Assembly: GCA_037976565.1 (NCBI GenBank)
Contig: CP137666.1
Span: forward strand, 9,356,592-9,420,591
Source: Mesocentrotus franciscanus
Lineage: Eukaryota; Echinodermata; Echinoidea; Camarodonta; Strongylocentrotidae
Length of the DNA stretch: 64,000 nucleotides
Direction: 5' to 3'
Translations under genes and position numbers: made by a program
Shown: in pieces, positions 9,864 to 23,039 of the stretch
Position numbering within the stretch: the stretch's first letter is position 1
How the letters are laid out: every line of letters begins with the position of its first letter
The notes under the pieces: generated by a model
Seen by the model: the letters and a program-made list of their open reading frames with translations, nothing else
Told to the model about the DNA's origin: nothing
Database searches by the model: none

Positions 9864-11044
9864 CCGTGGGTTCACTGCATCACGTACAAATCTTTCGCCT
9901 TTTACTAAAGATTTCCATGCAGAGGACCGCTATGATCGGTTTATAACAATTTATTATTGCCTCGTCTTCGGATGAGGCTCATTAATCATGAAAAGTAAGA
10001 TATCACAATAGTTTATTTAAAACAACCAATACTCCTTGGTTTCGAATAATATATGATTATTTCCTTTCGATCAACTAAACTGTTTTATTCACGTTTTAAT
10101 TATCCGTTTTTATTAATCAATTGTTGCGACGAAAAGAAGTCCTTTTTACACTCCTATAGAGCTCTTTGATTGTTTTTTCTTTCTTCCGATAGTTTTTAAA
10201 ACATAGGGACCTTTAAACTATTTGTAAACTAAATCTGTTTTGTTCACAATCAAATTTGTTTGATTATATTCTTGATTATTGCACGTGGTAATATATAAAG
10301 TTAGTAAACTTTCTTTGCATGTTTGTTGGCCTCATCCGAAGACGAGGCATAAATAAATTGTTAAATTCCGATCATAGCGGTCCTCTGCACGGAAATCTTT
10401 AGTAAAGGCGAAAGATTTGTGCGTGATGCAGTGAACCCACGGATACTGAACCATGATCGGGATATCTAGATGTAGATATAAGGAGAGTAGCAAGTTAATA
10501 GTTAGTAAAGCTATTTTACGTTGGGCCCACGATCTTCCATTCTAATCAAAATATTTAAATGACCATAAAGAGGTATTCGTGTTAATGAATCAATGAAAAG
10601 GTGCTTAATTGTGAATTAAAGATAAAAGCATAATAAAGTAATTCCCTCTTCGACCACTGTATTTAATATGTCTATTTTTATGCTTTTTTGTTTACAAACA
10701 AATTCAAGATCTTTCCCCAAAAGGGTAATTAATAATGCATGAAATTACATGTATACCTTTGCTGACGAAATTTATATTAGACAATTTTAGAGGCTTGTCG
10801 TAAGTTCGTCTCACATGGCAACTTGTATTAATCCTGTAGATCTCGAGTGTATGTCTATGCTCATTGTGCTCGGCGCCTGCGCACTGATAGATGATTGTGT
10901 CATACTCGCTATTGTTATTTAAATATTTATAATTATATAGAATGAGATTGCTATATATGAACTCAAGGTGAAATAGATCCACTAACCATTGACTTACTAA
11001 ACTACTTACACCTACATTTTGATAACTCGATCTGCATTCTTTAT
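9864..11044 (+). repeat. S module 1
   Basis: Head has CACGTACAAATC and TTTCCATGCAG variants. The inverted head has the one-T-shorter CTTTAGTAAAGGCG. Confidence 0.92.
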
Positions 11045-11879
11045 CCGTGGGTTCACTGCATCACGCACAAATCTTTCGCCTTTTACTAAAGATTTCCGTG
11101 CAGAGGACCGCTATGATCGGTATATAACAATTTATTATTGCCTCGTTTTCGGATGAGGCTCATAAACATGAAAAGAAAGCAAACAAATACTTCATTACGA
11201 TTTTGTACACAAATTATTACTGAGTAAGTAATGCTTTGAAGCAATTTCGACCCCACCCACTCCAAAAAAAAGGTACCATCAACTACTGTATAACGTTTGC
11301 AAAGTAGCAGTTTAAATCTCAAATCTTTCGTGTTATATCTTGCGGGCGTATTTCACTTCAGAATAGTTCAAAGCCTTGTCTGAAGTTTATCTCAGCTGGC
11401 AACAGCACATGCCGACTGGGATTTCATCCTTCAAATTTCGTAGCTTCGTCTATGGTCAGTCGATCGGCGTCTGTGCATATTTTAGACCGGTTTACTAAAA
11501 TATTCAAATTTAGGAAAGTCTCTTGCCTGTAGAACCTTTAGTGACGAGTTATTGTATTAACCTGTTACTAATGAATGAACTTCAATACTTGGAATTCAGT
11601 CTGCATACACTACTTGTTACTATGTCGGGCAAGCCTAGGACAAGCTTTCAGATTTTCAAGGACAACCTTTCAAGAAGAAAAAAATATGCGTAAAATTTGA
11701 AGATTTTAGTTAACCGGTCTTTTAATGATTAGGACGTAGGACAGGTGTTCTCTATTATCATTCAAATAGTTGTAATTAGAATAAGAATGTCACGTTCTAC
11801 AGGGTAAGTAGAGTTACTAACCATTGACTTACTAAAACTCTTTTATCTACATATTGATAACTCGATCTTTATTCATTAT
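11045..11879 (+). repeat. L module 2
   Basis: Near-identical to L module 1; the tract before GGTACC is CCCACTCCAAAAAAAA. Confidence 0.92.
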
Positions 11880-13063
11880 CCGTGGGTTCACTGCATCACG
11901 TACAAATCTTTCGCCTTTTACTAAAGATTTCCATGCAGAGGACCGCTATGATCGGTTTATAACAATTTATTATTGCCTCGTCTTCGGATGAGGCTCATTA
12001 ATCATGAAAAGTAAGATATCACAATAGTTTATTTAAAACAACCAATACTCCTTGGTTTCGAATTATATATGATTATTTCCTTTCGATCAACTAAACTGTT
12101 TTATTCACGTTTTAATTATCCGTTTTTATTAATAAATTGTTGCGACGAAAAGAAGTCCTCTTTACACTCCTATATAGTGCTCTTTGATTGTTTTTTCTTT
12201 CTTCCGATAGTTTTTAAAACATAGGGACCTTTAAACTATTTGTAAACTAAATCTGTTTTGTTCACAATCAAATTTGTTTGATTATATTCTTGATTATTGC
12301 ACGTGGTAATATATAAAGTTAGTAAACTTTCTTTGCATGTTTGTTGGCCTCATCCGAAGACGAGGCATAAATAAATTGTTAAATTCCGATCATAGCGGTC
12401 CTCTGCACGGAAATCTTTAGTAAAAGGCGAAAGATTTGTGCGTGATGCAGTGAACCCACGGATACTGAACCATGATCGGGATATCTAGATGTAGATATAA
12501 GGAGAGTAGCAAGTTAATAGTTAGTAAAGCTATTTTACGTTGGGCCCACGATCTTCCATTCTAATCAAAATATTTAAATGACCATAAAAAGGTATTCGTG
12601 TTAATGAATCAATGAAAAGGTGTTTAATTGTGAATTAAAGATAAAAGCATAATAAAGTAATTCCCTCTTCGACCACTGTATTTAATATGTCTATTTTTAT
12701 GCTTTTTTGTTTACAAACAAATTCAAGATCTTTCCCCAAAAGGGTAATTAATAATGCATGAAATTACATGTATACCTTTGCTGACGAAATTTATATTAGA
12801 CAATTTTAGAGGCTTGTCGTAAGTTCGTCTCACATGGCAACTTGTATTAATCCTGTAGATCTCGAGTGTATGTCTATGCTCATTGTGCTCGGCGCCTGCG
12901 CACTGATAGATGATTGTGTCATACTCTCTATTGTTATTTAAATATTTATAATTATATAGAATGAGATTGCTATATATGAACTCAAGGTGAAATAGATCCA
13001 CTAACCATTGACTTACTAAACTACTTACACCTACATTTTGATAACTCGATCTGCATTCTTTAT
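11880..13063 (+). repeat. S module 2
   Basis: Shares CACGTACAAATC and TTTCCATGCAG with S module 1, which suggests that the L-S pair was duplicated as a unit of about 2.02 kb. Confidence 0.92.
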
Positions 13064-13907
13064 CCGTGGGTTCACTGCATCACGCACAAATCTTTCGCCT
13101 TTTACTAAAGATTTCCGTGCAGAGGACCGCTATGATCGGTATATAACAATTTATTATTGCCTCGTTTTCGGATGAGGCTCATAAACATGAAAAGAAAGCA
13201 AACAAATACTTCATTACGATTTTGTACACAAATTATTACTGAGTAAGTAATGCTTTGAAGCAATTTCGACCCCACCCACTCCCCCCCCCCCAAAAAAAAG
13301 GTACCATCAACTACTGTATAACGTTTGCAAAGTAGCAGTTTAAATCTCAAATCTTTCGTGTTATATCTTGCGGGCGTATTTCACTTCAGAATAGTTCAAA
13401 GCCTTGTCTGAAGTTTATCTCAGCTGGCAACAGCACATGCCGACTGGGATTTCATCCTTCAAATTTCGTAGCTTCGTCTATGGTCAGTCGATCGGCGTCT
13501 GTGCATATTTTAGACCGGTTTACTAAAATATTCAAATTTATGAAAGTCTCTTGCCTGTAGAACCTTTAGTGACGAGTTATTGTATTAACCTGTTACTAAT
13601 GAATGAACTTCAATACTTGGAATTCAGTCTGCATACACTACTTGTTACTATGTCGGGCAAGCCTAGGACAAGCTTTCAGATTTTCAAGGACAACCTTTCA
13701 AGAAGAAAAAAATATGCGTAAAATTTGAAGATTTTAGTTAACCGGTCTTTTAATGATTAGGACGTAGGACAGGTGTTCTCTATTATCATTCAAATAGTTG
13801 TAATTAGAATAAGAATGTCACGTTCTACGGGGTAAGTAGAGTTACTAACCATTGACTTACTAAAACTCTTTTATCTACATATTGATAACTCGATCTTTAT
13901 TCATTAT
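13064..13907 (+). repeat. L module 3
   Basis: Carries an expanded C tract at 13281-13291 followed by eight A. Confidence 0.92.
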
Positions 13908-15090
13908 CCGTGGGTTCACTGCATCACGTACAAATCTTTCGCCTTTTACTAAAGATTTCCGTGCAGAGGACCGCTATGATCGGTTTATAACAATTTATTA
14001 TTGCCTCGTCTTCGGATGAGGCTCATTAATCATGAAAAGTAAGATATCACAATAGTTTATTTAAAACAACCAATACTCCTTGGTTTCGAATTATATATGA
14101 TTATTTCCTTTCGATCAACTAAACTGTTTTATTCACGTTTTAATTATCCGTTTTTATTAATAAATTGTTGCGACGAAAAGAAGTCCTCTTTACACTCCTA
14201 TATAGTGCTCTTTGATTGTTTTTCTTTCTTCCGATAGTTTTGAAAACATAGGGACCTTTAAACTATTTGTAAACAAAATCTGTTTTGTTCACAATCAAAT
14301 TTGTTTGATTATATTCTTGATTATTGCACGTGGTAATATATAAAGTTAGTAAACTTTCTTTGCATGTTTGTTGGCCTCATCCGAAGACGAGGCATAAATA
14401 AATTGTTAAATTCCGATCATAGCGGTCCTCTGCACGGAAATCTTTAGTAAAAGGCGAAAGATTTGTGCGTGATGCAGTGAACCCACGGATACTGAACCAT
14501 GATCGGGATATCTAGATGTAGATATAAGGAGAGTAGCAAGTTAATAGTTAGTAAAGCTATTTTACGTTGGGCCCACGATCTTCCATTCTAATCAAAATAT
14601 TTAAATGACCATAAAGAGGTATTCGTGTTAATGAATCAATGAAAAGGTGTTTAATTGTGAATTAAAGATAAAAACATAATAAAGTAATTCCTCTTCGACC
14701 ACTGTATTTAATATGTCTATTTTTATGCTTTTTTGTTTACAAACAAATTCAAGATCTTTCCCCCAAAAGGGTAATTAATAATGCATGAAATTACATGTAT
14801 ACCTTTGCTGACGAAATTTATATTAGACAATTTTAGAGGCTTGTCGTAAGTTCGTCTCACATGGCAACTTGTATTAATCCTGTAGATCTCGAGTGTATGT
14901 CTATGCTCATTGTGCTCGGCGCCTGCGCACTGATAGATGATTGTGTCATACTCTCTATTGTTATTTCAATATTTGTAATTATATAGAATGAGATTGCTAT
15001 ATATGAACTCAAGGTGAAATAGATCCACTAACCATTGACTTACTAAACTACTTACACCTACATTTTGATAACTCGATCTGCATTCTTTAT
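13908..15090 (+). repeat. S module 3
   Basis: Followed directly by another S. Spacer hairpins are clear here: 14272-14289, 14293-14310 and 14342-14357. The ~100-aa frame on the minus strand is broken by a stop (TTATTTCAATATT). Confidence 0.92.
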
Positions 15091-15938
15091 CCGTGGGTTC
15101 ACTGCATCACGCACAAATCTTTCGCCTTTTACTAAAGATTTCCGTGCAGAGGACCGCTATGATCGGTATATAACAATTTATTATTGCCTCGTCTTCGGAT
15201 GAGGCTCATTAATCATGAAAAGTAAGATATCACCATAGTTTATTTAAAACAACCAATACTCCTTGGTTTCGAATAATATATGATAATTTCCTTTCGATCA
15301 ACTAAACTGTTTTTTTCATGTTTTAATTATCCGTTTTTATTAATAAATTGTTGCGACGAAAAGAAGTCCTCTTTCTCCTATATAGCGCTCTTTGATTGTT
15401 TGTTCTTTCTTCCGATAGTTTTGAAAACCTAGGGACCTTTAAACTATTTGTAAACAAAATCTGTTTTGTTCACAATCAAATTTGTTTGATTATATTCTTG
15501 ATTATTGCACGTGGTAATATATAAAGTTAGTAAACTTTCTTTGCATGTTTGTTGGCCTCATCCGAAGACGAGGCATAAATAAATTGTTAAATTCCGATCA
15601 TAGCGGTCCTCTGCACGGAAATCTTTAGTAAAAGGCGAAAGATTTGTGCGTGATGCAGTGAACCCACGGATACTGAACAATGATCGGGATATCTAGAGTT
15701 CGTCTCACATGGCAACTTGTATTAATCCTGTAGATCTGGAGTGTATGTCTATGCTCATTGTGCTCGGCGCCGGCGCACTGATAGATGATTGTGTCATACT
15801 CGCTATTGTTATTTAAATATTTGTAATTATATAGAATGAGATTGCTATATATGAACTCAAGGTGAAATAGATCCACTAACCATTGACTTACTAAACTACT
15901 TACACCTACATTTTGATAACTCGATCTGCATTCTTTAT
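15091..15938 (+). repeat. S module 4, internally deleted
   Basis: About 335 bp are missing at the junction 15697/15698 (ATATCTAGA joined to GTTCGTCTCAC), which removes the region between the inverted head and the conserved 3' core. Almost no microhomology is visible. Confidence 0.9.
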
Positions 15939-17124
15939 CCGTGGGTTCACTGCATCACGCACAAATCTTTCGCCTTTTACTAAAGATTTCCGTGCAGAGG
16001 ACCGCTATGATCGGTATATAACAATTTATTATTGCCTCGTCTTCGGATGAGGCTCATTAATCATGAAAAGTAAGATATCACAATAGTTTATTTAAAACAA
16101 CCAATACTCCTTGGTTTCGAATAATATATGATTATTTCCTTTCGATCAACTAAACTGTTTTATTTCACGTTTTAATTATCCGTTTTTATTAATAAATTGT
16201 TGCGACGAAAAGAAGTCCTCTTTACACTCCTATAGCGCTCTTTGATTGTTTGTTCTTTCTTCCGATAGTTTTGAAAACCTATAGGGACCTTTAAACTATT
16301 TGTAAACAAAATCTGTTTTGTTAACAATCAAATTTGTTTGATTATATTCATGATTATTGCACGTGGTAATATATAAGGTTAGTAAACTTTCTTTGCATGT
16401 TTGTTGGCCTCATCCGAAGACGAGGCATAAATAAATTGTTAAATTCCGATCATAGCGGTCCTCTGCACGGAAATCTTTAGTAAAAGGCGAAAGATTTGTG
16501 CGTGATGCAGTGAACCCACGGATACTGAACAATGATCGGGATATCTAGATGTAGATATAAGGAGAGTAGCAAGTTAATAGTTAGTAAAGCTATTTTACGT
16601 TGGGCCCACGATCTTCCATTCTAATCAAAATATTTAAATGACCATAAAGAGGTATTCGTGTTAATGAATCAATGAAAAGGTGCTTAATTACGAATTAAAG
16701 ATAAAAACATAATAAAGTAATCGCCTCTTCGACCACTGTATTTAATATGTCTATTTTTATGCTTTTTTGTTTACAAACAAATTCAAGATCTTTCCCCCAA
16801 AAGGGTAATTAATAATGCATGAAATTACATGTATACCTTTGCTGACGAAATTTATATTAGACAATTTTAGAGGCTTGTCGTAAGTTCGTCTCACATGGCA
16901 ACTTGTATTAATCCTGTAGATCTCGAGTGTATGTCTATGCTCATTGTGCTCGGCGCCTGCGCACTGATAGATGATTGTGTCATACTCGCTATTGTTATTT
17001 AAATATTTGTAATTATATAGAATGAGATTGCTATATATGAACTCAAGGTGAAATAGATCCACTAACCATTGACTTACTAAACTACTTACACCTACATTTT
17101 GATAACTCGATCTGCATTCTTTAT
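15939..17124 (+). repeat. S module 5
   Basis: Has AACCTATAGGGACC and TTTTGTTAACAATC variants. This is the first module of the block that reappears at 38064. Confidence 0.92.
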
Positions 17125-18310
17125 CCGTGGGTTCACTGCATCACGCACAAATCTTTCGCCTTTTACTAAAGATTTCCGTGCAGAGGACCGCTATGATCGG
17201 TATATAACAATTTATTATTGCCTCGTCTTCGGATGAGGCTCATTAATCATGAAAAGTAAGATATCACAATAGTTTATTTAAAACAACCAATACTCCTTGG
17301 TTTCGAATAATATATGATTATTTCCTTTCGATCAACTAAACTGTTTTATTTCACGTTTTAATTATCCGTTTTTATTAATAAATTGTTGCGACGAAAAGAA
17401 GTCCTCTTTACACTCCTATAGCGCTCTTTGATTGTTTGTTCTTTCTTCCGATAGTTTTGAAAACCTATAGGGACCTTTAAACTATTTGTAAACAAAATCT
17501 GTTTTGTTAACAATCAAATTTGTTTGATTATATTCATGATTATTGCACGTGGTAATATATAAGGTTAGTAAACTTTCTTTGCATGTTTGTTGGCCTCATC
17601 CGAAGACGAGGCATAAATAAATTGTTAAATTCCGATCATAGCGGTCCTCTGCACGGAAATCTTTAGTAAAAGGCGAAAGATTTGTGCGTGATGCAGTGAA
17701 CCCACGGATACTGAACAATGATCGGGATATCTAGATGTAGATATAAGGAGAGTAGCAAGTTAATAGTTAGTAAAGCTATTTTACGTTGGGCCCACGATCT
17801 TCCATTCTAATCAAAATATTTAAATGACCATAAAGAGGTATTCGTGTTAATGAATCAATGAAAAGTTGCTTAATTATGAATTAAAGATAAAAACATATTA
17901 AAGTAATCGCCTCTTCGACCACTGTATTTAATATGTCTATTTTTATGCTTTTTTGTTTACAAACAAATTCAAGATCTTTCCCCCAAAAGGGTAATTAATA
18001 ATGCATGAAATTACATGTATACCTTTGCTGACGAAATTTATATTAGACAATTTTAGAGGCTTGTCGTAAGTTCGTCTCACATGGCAACTTGTATTAATCC
18101 TGTAGATCTCGAGTGTATGTCTATGCTCATTGTGCTCGGCGCCTGCGCACTGATAGATGATTGTGTCATACTCGCTATTGTTATTTAAATATTTATAAAT
18201 ATGGAGAATGAGATTGCTATATATGAACTCAAGGTGAAATAGATCCACTAACCATTGACTTACTAAACTACTTACACCTACATTTTGATAACTCGATCTG
18301 CATTCTTTAT
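17125..18310 (+). repeat. S module 6
   Basis: Carries TTTATAAATATGGAGAATG near its end and AAAAGTTGCTTAATTATG, variants shared with the S module at 39248. Confidence 0.92.
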
Positions 18311-19148
18311 CCGTGGGTTCACTGCATCACGCACAAATCTTTCGCCTTTACTAAAGATTTCCGTGCAGAGGACCGCTATGATCGGTATATAACAATTTAT
18401 TATTGCCTCGTTTTCGGATGAGGCTCATAAACATGAAAAGAAAGCAAACAAATATTTCATTACGATTTTGTACACAAATTATTACTGAGTAATTAATGCT
18501 TTGAAGCAATTTCGACCCCACCCACTCCCCAAAAAAGGTACCATCAACTACTGTATAATGTTTGCAAAGTTAGCAGTTTAAATCTCAAATCTTTCGTATT
18601 ATATCTTGCGGGCGTATTTCACTTCAGAATAGTTCAAAGCCTTGTCTGAAGTTTATCTCAGCTGGCAACAGCACATGCCGACTGGGATATCATCCTTCAG
18701 ATTTCGTATCCTCGTCTATGGTCAGTCGATCGGCGTCTGTGCAACTTTTAGACCGGTTTACTAACATATTCAAATTTATGAAAGTCTCTTGCCTGTAGAA
18801 CCTTTATATAGTGACGAGTTATTGTATTAACCTATTACTAATGAATGAACTTCAATACTTGGAATTCAGTCTGCATACACTACTTGTTACTATGTCGGGC
18901 AAGCCTAGGACAAGCTTTCAGATTTTCAAGGACAACCTTTCAAGAAGAAAAAATATGCGTAAAATTTTAAGATTTTAGTTAACCGGTCTTTTCATGATTA
19001 GGACGTAGAACAGGTGTTCTTTATTATCATTCAAATAGATGTAATTAGAATAAGAATGTCACGTTCTACGGGGTAAGTAGAGTTACTAACCATTGACTTA
19101 CTAAAAATCTTTTATCTACATATTGATAACTCGATCTTTATTCATTAT
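18311..19148 (+). repeat. L module 4
   Basis: Later-block subtype: AACCTTTATATAGTGACGAG and CCTATTACTAATG. Very close to the L at 40432. Confidence 0.92.
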
Positions 19149-20287
19149 CCGTGGGTTCACTGCATCACGCACAAATCTTTCGCCTTTTACTAAAGATTTC
19201 CGTGCAGAGGACCGCTGTGATCGGAATTTAACAATTTATTATTGCCTCGTCTTCGGATGAGGCTCATTAATCATGAAAAGTAAGATATCACAATAGTTTA
19301 TTTAAAACAACCAATACTCCTTGGTTTCGAATAATATATGATTATTTCCTTTCGATCAACTAAACTGTTTTATTTCACGTTTTAATTATCCGTTTTTATT
19401 AGTTGCGACGAAAAGAAGTTTCTTTCTTCCGATAGATTTGAAAACCTAGGGACCTTTAAACTATTTGTAAACAAAATCTGTTTTGTTCACAATCAAATTT
19501 GTTTGATTATATTCTTGATTATTGCACGTGGTAATATATAAAGTTAGTAAACTTTCTTTGCATGTTTGTTGGCCTCATCCGAAGACGAGGCATAAATAAA
19601 TTGTTAAATTCCGATCATAGCGGTCCTTTGCACGGAAATCTTTAGTAAAAGGCGAAAGATTTGTGCGTGATGCAGTGAACCCACGGATACTGAACAATGA
19701 TCGGGATATCTAGATGTAGATATAAGGAGAGAAGCAAGTTAATAGTTAGTAAAGCTATTTTACGTTGGGCCCACGTTCTTCCATTCTAATCAAAATATTT
19801 AAATGACCATAAAGAGGTATTCGTGTTAATGAATCAATGAAAAGGTGCTTAATTTTGAATTAAAGATAAAAACATAATAAATAATCGCCTCTTCGACTAC
19901 TGTATTTAATATGTCTATTTTTATGCTTTTTGTTTACAAACAAATTCAAGATCTTTCCCCCAAAAGGGTAATTAATAATGCATGAAATTACATGTATACC
20001 TTTGCTGACGAAATTTATATTAGACAATTTTAGAGGCTTGTCGTAAGTTCGTCTCACATGGCAACTTGTATAAATCCTGTAGATCTCGAGTGTATGTCTA
20101 TGCTCATTGTGCTCGGCGCCTGCGCACTGATAGATGATTGTGTCATACTCTCTATTGTTATTTAAATATTTGTAATTATATAGAATAAGATTGCTATATA
20201 TGAACTCATGGTGAAATAGATCCACTAACCATTGACTTACTAAACTACTTACACCTACATTTTGATAACTCGATGTGCATTCTTTAT
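19149..20287 (+). repeat. S module 7, short subtype
   Basis: About 45 bp shorter than standard S, because TTTTTATTAG is joined to TTGCGACGAAAAGAAGTTTC. The inverted head carries CGGTCCTTTGCACGG. Confidence 0.92.
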
Positions 20288-21856
20288 CCGTGGGTTCACT
20301 GCATCACGCACAAATCTTTCGCCTTTTACTAAAGATTTCCGTGCAGAGGACCGCTATGATCGGTATATAACAATTTATTATTGCCTCGTTTTCGGATGAG
20401 GCTCATAAACATGAAAAGAAAGCAAACAAATATTTCATTACGATTTTGTACACAAATTATTACTGAGTAATTAATGCTTTGAAGCAATTTCGACCCCATC
20501 CCCCCCCGAAAAGGTACCATCAACTACTGTCTATAACGTTTGCAAAATTAGCAGTTTAAATCTCAAATCTTTCGTATTATATCTTGCGGGCGTATTTCAC
20601 TTCAGAATAGTTCAAAGCCTTGTCTGAAGTTTATCTCAGCTGGCAACAGCACATGCCGACTGGGATTTCATCCTTCAAATTTTGTAGCTTCGTCTATGGT
20701 CAGTCGATCGGCGTCTGTGCAAATTTTAGACCGGTTTACTAACATATTCAAATTTATGAAAGTCTCTTGCCTGTAGAACCTTTATATAGTGACGAGTTAT
20801 TGTATTAACCTATTACTAATGAATGAACTTCAATACTTGGAATTCAGTTTGCATACACTACTTGTTACCATGGACCTATTACGGATGGACATTCGACGTG
20901 ATTCTTTCTTTGATCCAATGAGTTCCACCGCCTTCTGTTATGTGCATCTTAATGAGAACATTCAGCTGTTCTAACAATAACGACTGCTCAAGCATTATCG
21001 GTCATTGACAAGGGAGCAGTTTTCCTCTTTTGGGTTTTGTTTGGATGGTGTGCTCTGTAAGAGTGTGTCTTTTAAAAAGCATCCCCAATGGGGAGCAGCA
21101 AAGTGGAAAAGCAGACGATTTTGGTGATATGAAATGTATTATTACTGATTCGCACACTTTCGCACACACCCATGACCTTATAAAACAATTAGAAGGCCAT
21201 GATCTTTATAAGCCCTGTGCATTGTAACTTTGGAATATTATGAGGAAATTGGAAACGGGATTTTAAATCACAACCAATCCAAATATAACCTCTATCTGGA
21301 AATATAAACGTGTTTTTCAAAATAAAATACAGTACACGGAACAACAATTTCCGATTATAAACCAGAACTGCACATCGATTTTCCATGATTTAAGCGAGTT
21401 ATTATCTTCTGCGCATGATGATTAACTTGTGTAAAATCACTATCCTGATTCTGTCCCGGCTTTTTGGCGGTGGACCTCATGAGATCAAAGTGAAGAAACA
21501 TGTACGGAATGTTATTGAAACGACATTGACGGAGACAATCACAATGAATTCGTTAAGAAAACGACGAATGTCCATCCGTAATAGGTCCATGTTGTTACTA
21601 TGTCGGGCAAGCCTAGGACAAGCTTTCAGATTTTCAAGGACAACCTTTCAAGAAGAAAAAAATATGCGTAAAATTTGAAGATTTAGTTAACCGGTCTTTT
21701 AATGATTAGGACGTAGGACATGTGTTCTCTATTATCATTCAAATAGTTGTAATTAGAATAAGAATGTCACGTTCTACGGGGTAAGTAGAGTTACTAACCA
21801 TTGACTTACTAAAACTCTTTTATCTACATATTGATAACTCGATCTTTATTCATTAT
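20288..21856 (+). repeat. L module 5 with MITE
   Basis: An L module split by the 723-bp element at 20869-21591. The L sequence resumes at TATGTCGGGCAAGCC. Confidence 0.93.
20869..21591. mobile_element. Non-autonomous DNA transposon in L, copy 1
   Basis: Begins CATGGACCTATTACGGATGG and ends with its inverse (CCATCCGTAATAGGTCCATG); the perfect inverted repeat is 27 bp. It is flanked by TTGTTAC on both sides (20862-20868 and 21592-21598), a single TTGTTAC in empty L modules. CA/TG ends with a 7-8 bp duplication would suit the hAT or P superfamilies; no transposase is encoded. Confidence 0.9.
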
Positions 21857-23039
21857 TTTTGGGTTCACTGCATCACGCACAAATCTTTCGCCTTTACTAA
21901 AGATTTCCGTGCAGAGGACCGCTATGATCGGTATATAACAATTTATTATTGCCTCGTCTTCGGATGATGCTCATTAATCATGAAAAGTAAGATATCACAA
22001 TAGTTTATTTAAAACAACCAATACTCCTTGGTTTCGAATAATATATGATTATTTCCTTTCGATCAACTAAACTGTTTTATTGCACGCTTTAATTATCCGT
22101 TTTTATTAATAAATTGTTGCGACGAAAAGAAGTACTCTTTACACTCCTATAGCGCTCTTTGATTGTTTGTTCTTTCTTCCGATAGTTTTGAAAACCTAGG
22201 GACCTTTAAACTATTTGTAAACAAAATCTGTTTTGTTCACAATGAAATTTGTTTGATAATATTCATGATTATTGCACGTGGTAATATATAAGGTTAGTAA
22301 ACTTTCTTTGCATGTTTGTTGGCCTCATCCGAAGACGAGGCATAAATAAATTGTTAAATTCCGATCATAGCGGTCCTCTGCACGGAAATCTTTAGTAAAA
22401 GGCGAAAGATTTGTGCGTGATGCAGTGAACCCACGGATACTGAACCATGATCGGGATATCTAAATGTAGATATAAGGAGAGTAGCAAGTTAATAGTTAGT
22501 AAAGCTATTGTACGTTGGGCCCACGATCTTCCATTCTAATCAAAATATTTAAATGACCATAAAGAGGTATTCATGTTAATGAACCAATGAAAAGGTGCTT
22601 AATTATGAATTAAAGATAAAAACATAATAAAGTAATCGCCTCTTCGACCACTGTATTTAATACGTCTATTTTTATGCTTTTTTGTTTATAAACAAATTCA
22701 AGATCTTTCCCCCAAAAGGGTAATTAATAATGCATGAAATTACATGTATACCTTTGCTGACGAAATTTATATTAGACAATTTTAGAGGCTTGTCGTAAGT
22801 TCGTCTCACATGGCAACTTGTATTAATCCTGTAGATCTCGAGTGTATGTCTATGCTCATTGTGCTCGGCGCCTGCGCACTGATAGATGATTGTGTCATAC
22901 TCGCTATTGTTATTTAAATATTTATAAATATGGAGAATGAGATTGCTATATATGAACTCAAGGTGAAATAGATCCACTAACCATTGACTTACTAAACTAC
23001 TTACACCTACATTTTGATAACTCGATCTGCATTCTTTAT
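21857..23039 (+). repeat. S module 8, altered head
   Basis: The head starts TTTTGGG instead of CCGTGGG and its hairpin ends GATGATGC, which breaks one base pair. These changes occur only in S modules directly after a MITE-bearing L. Confidence 0.92.

Noticed and set aside
10250..10330. TATATAAAG followed by TTTGCATG as a possible promoter (TATA plus octamer-like site) in S
   Set aside because: Both motifs are common by chance in DNA this AT-rich, and nothing downstream looks like a gene.
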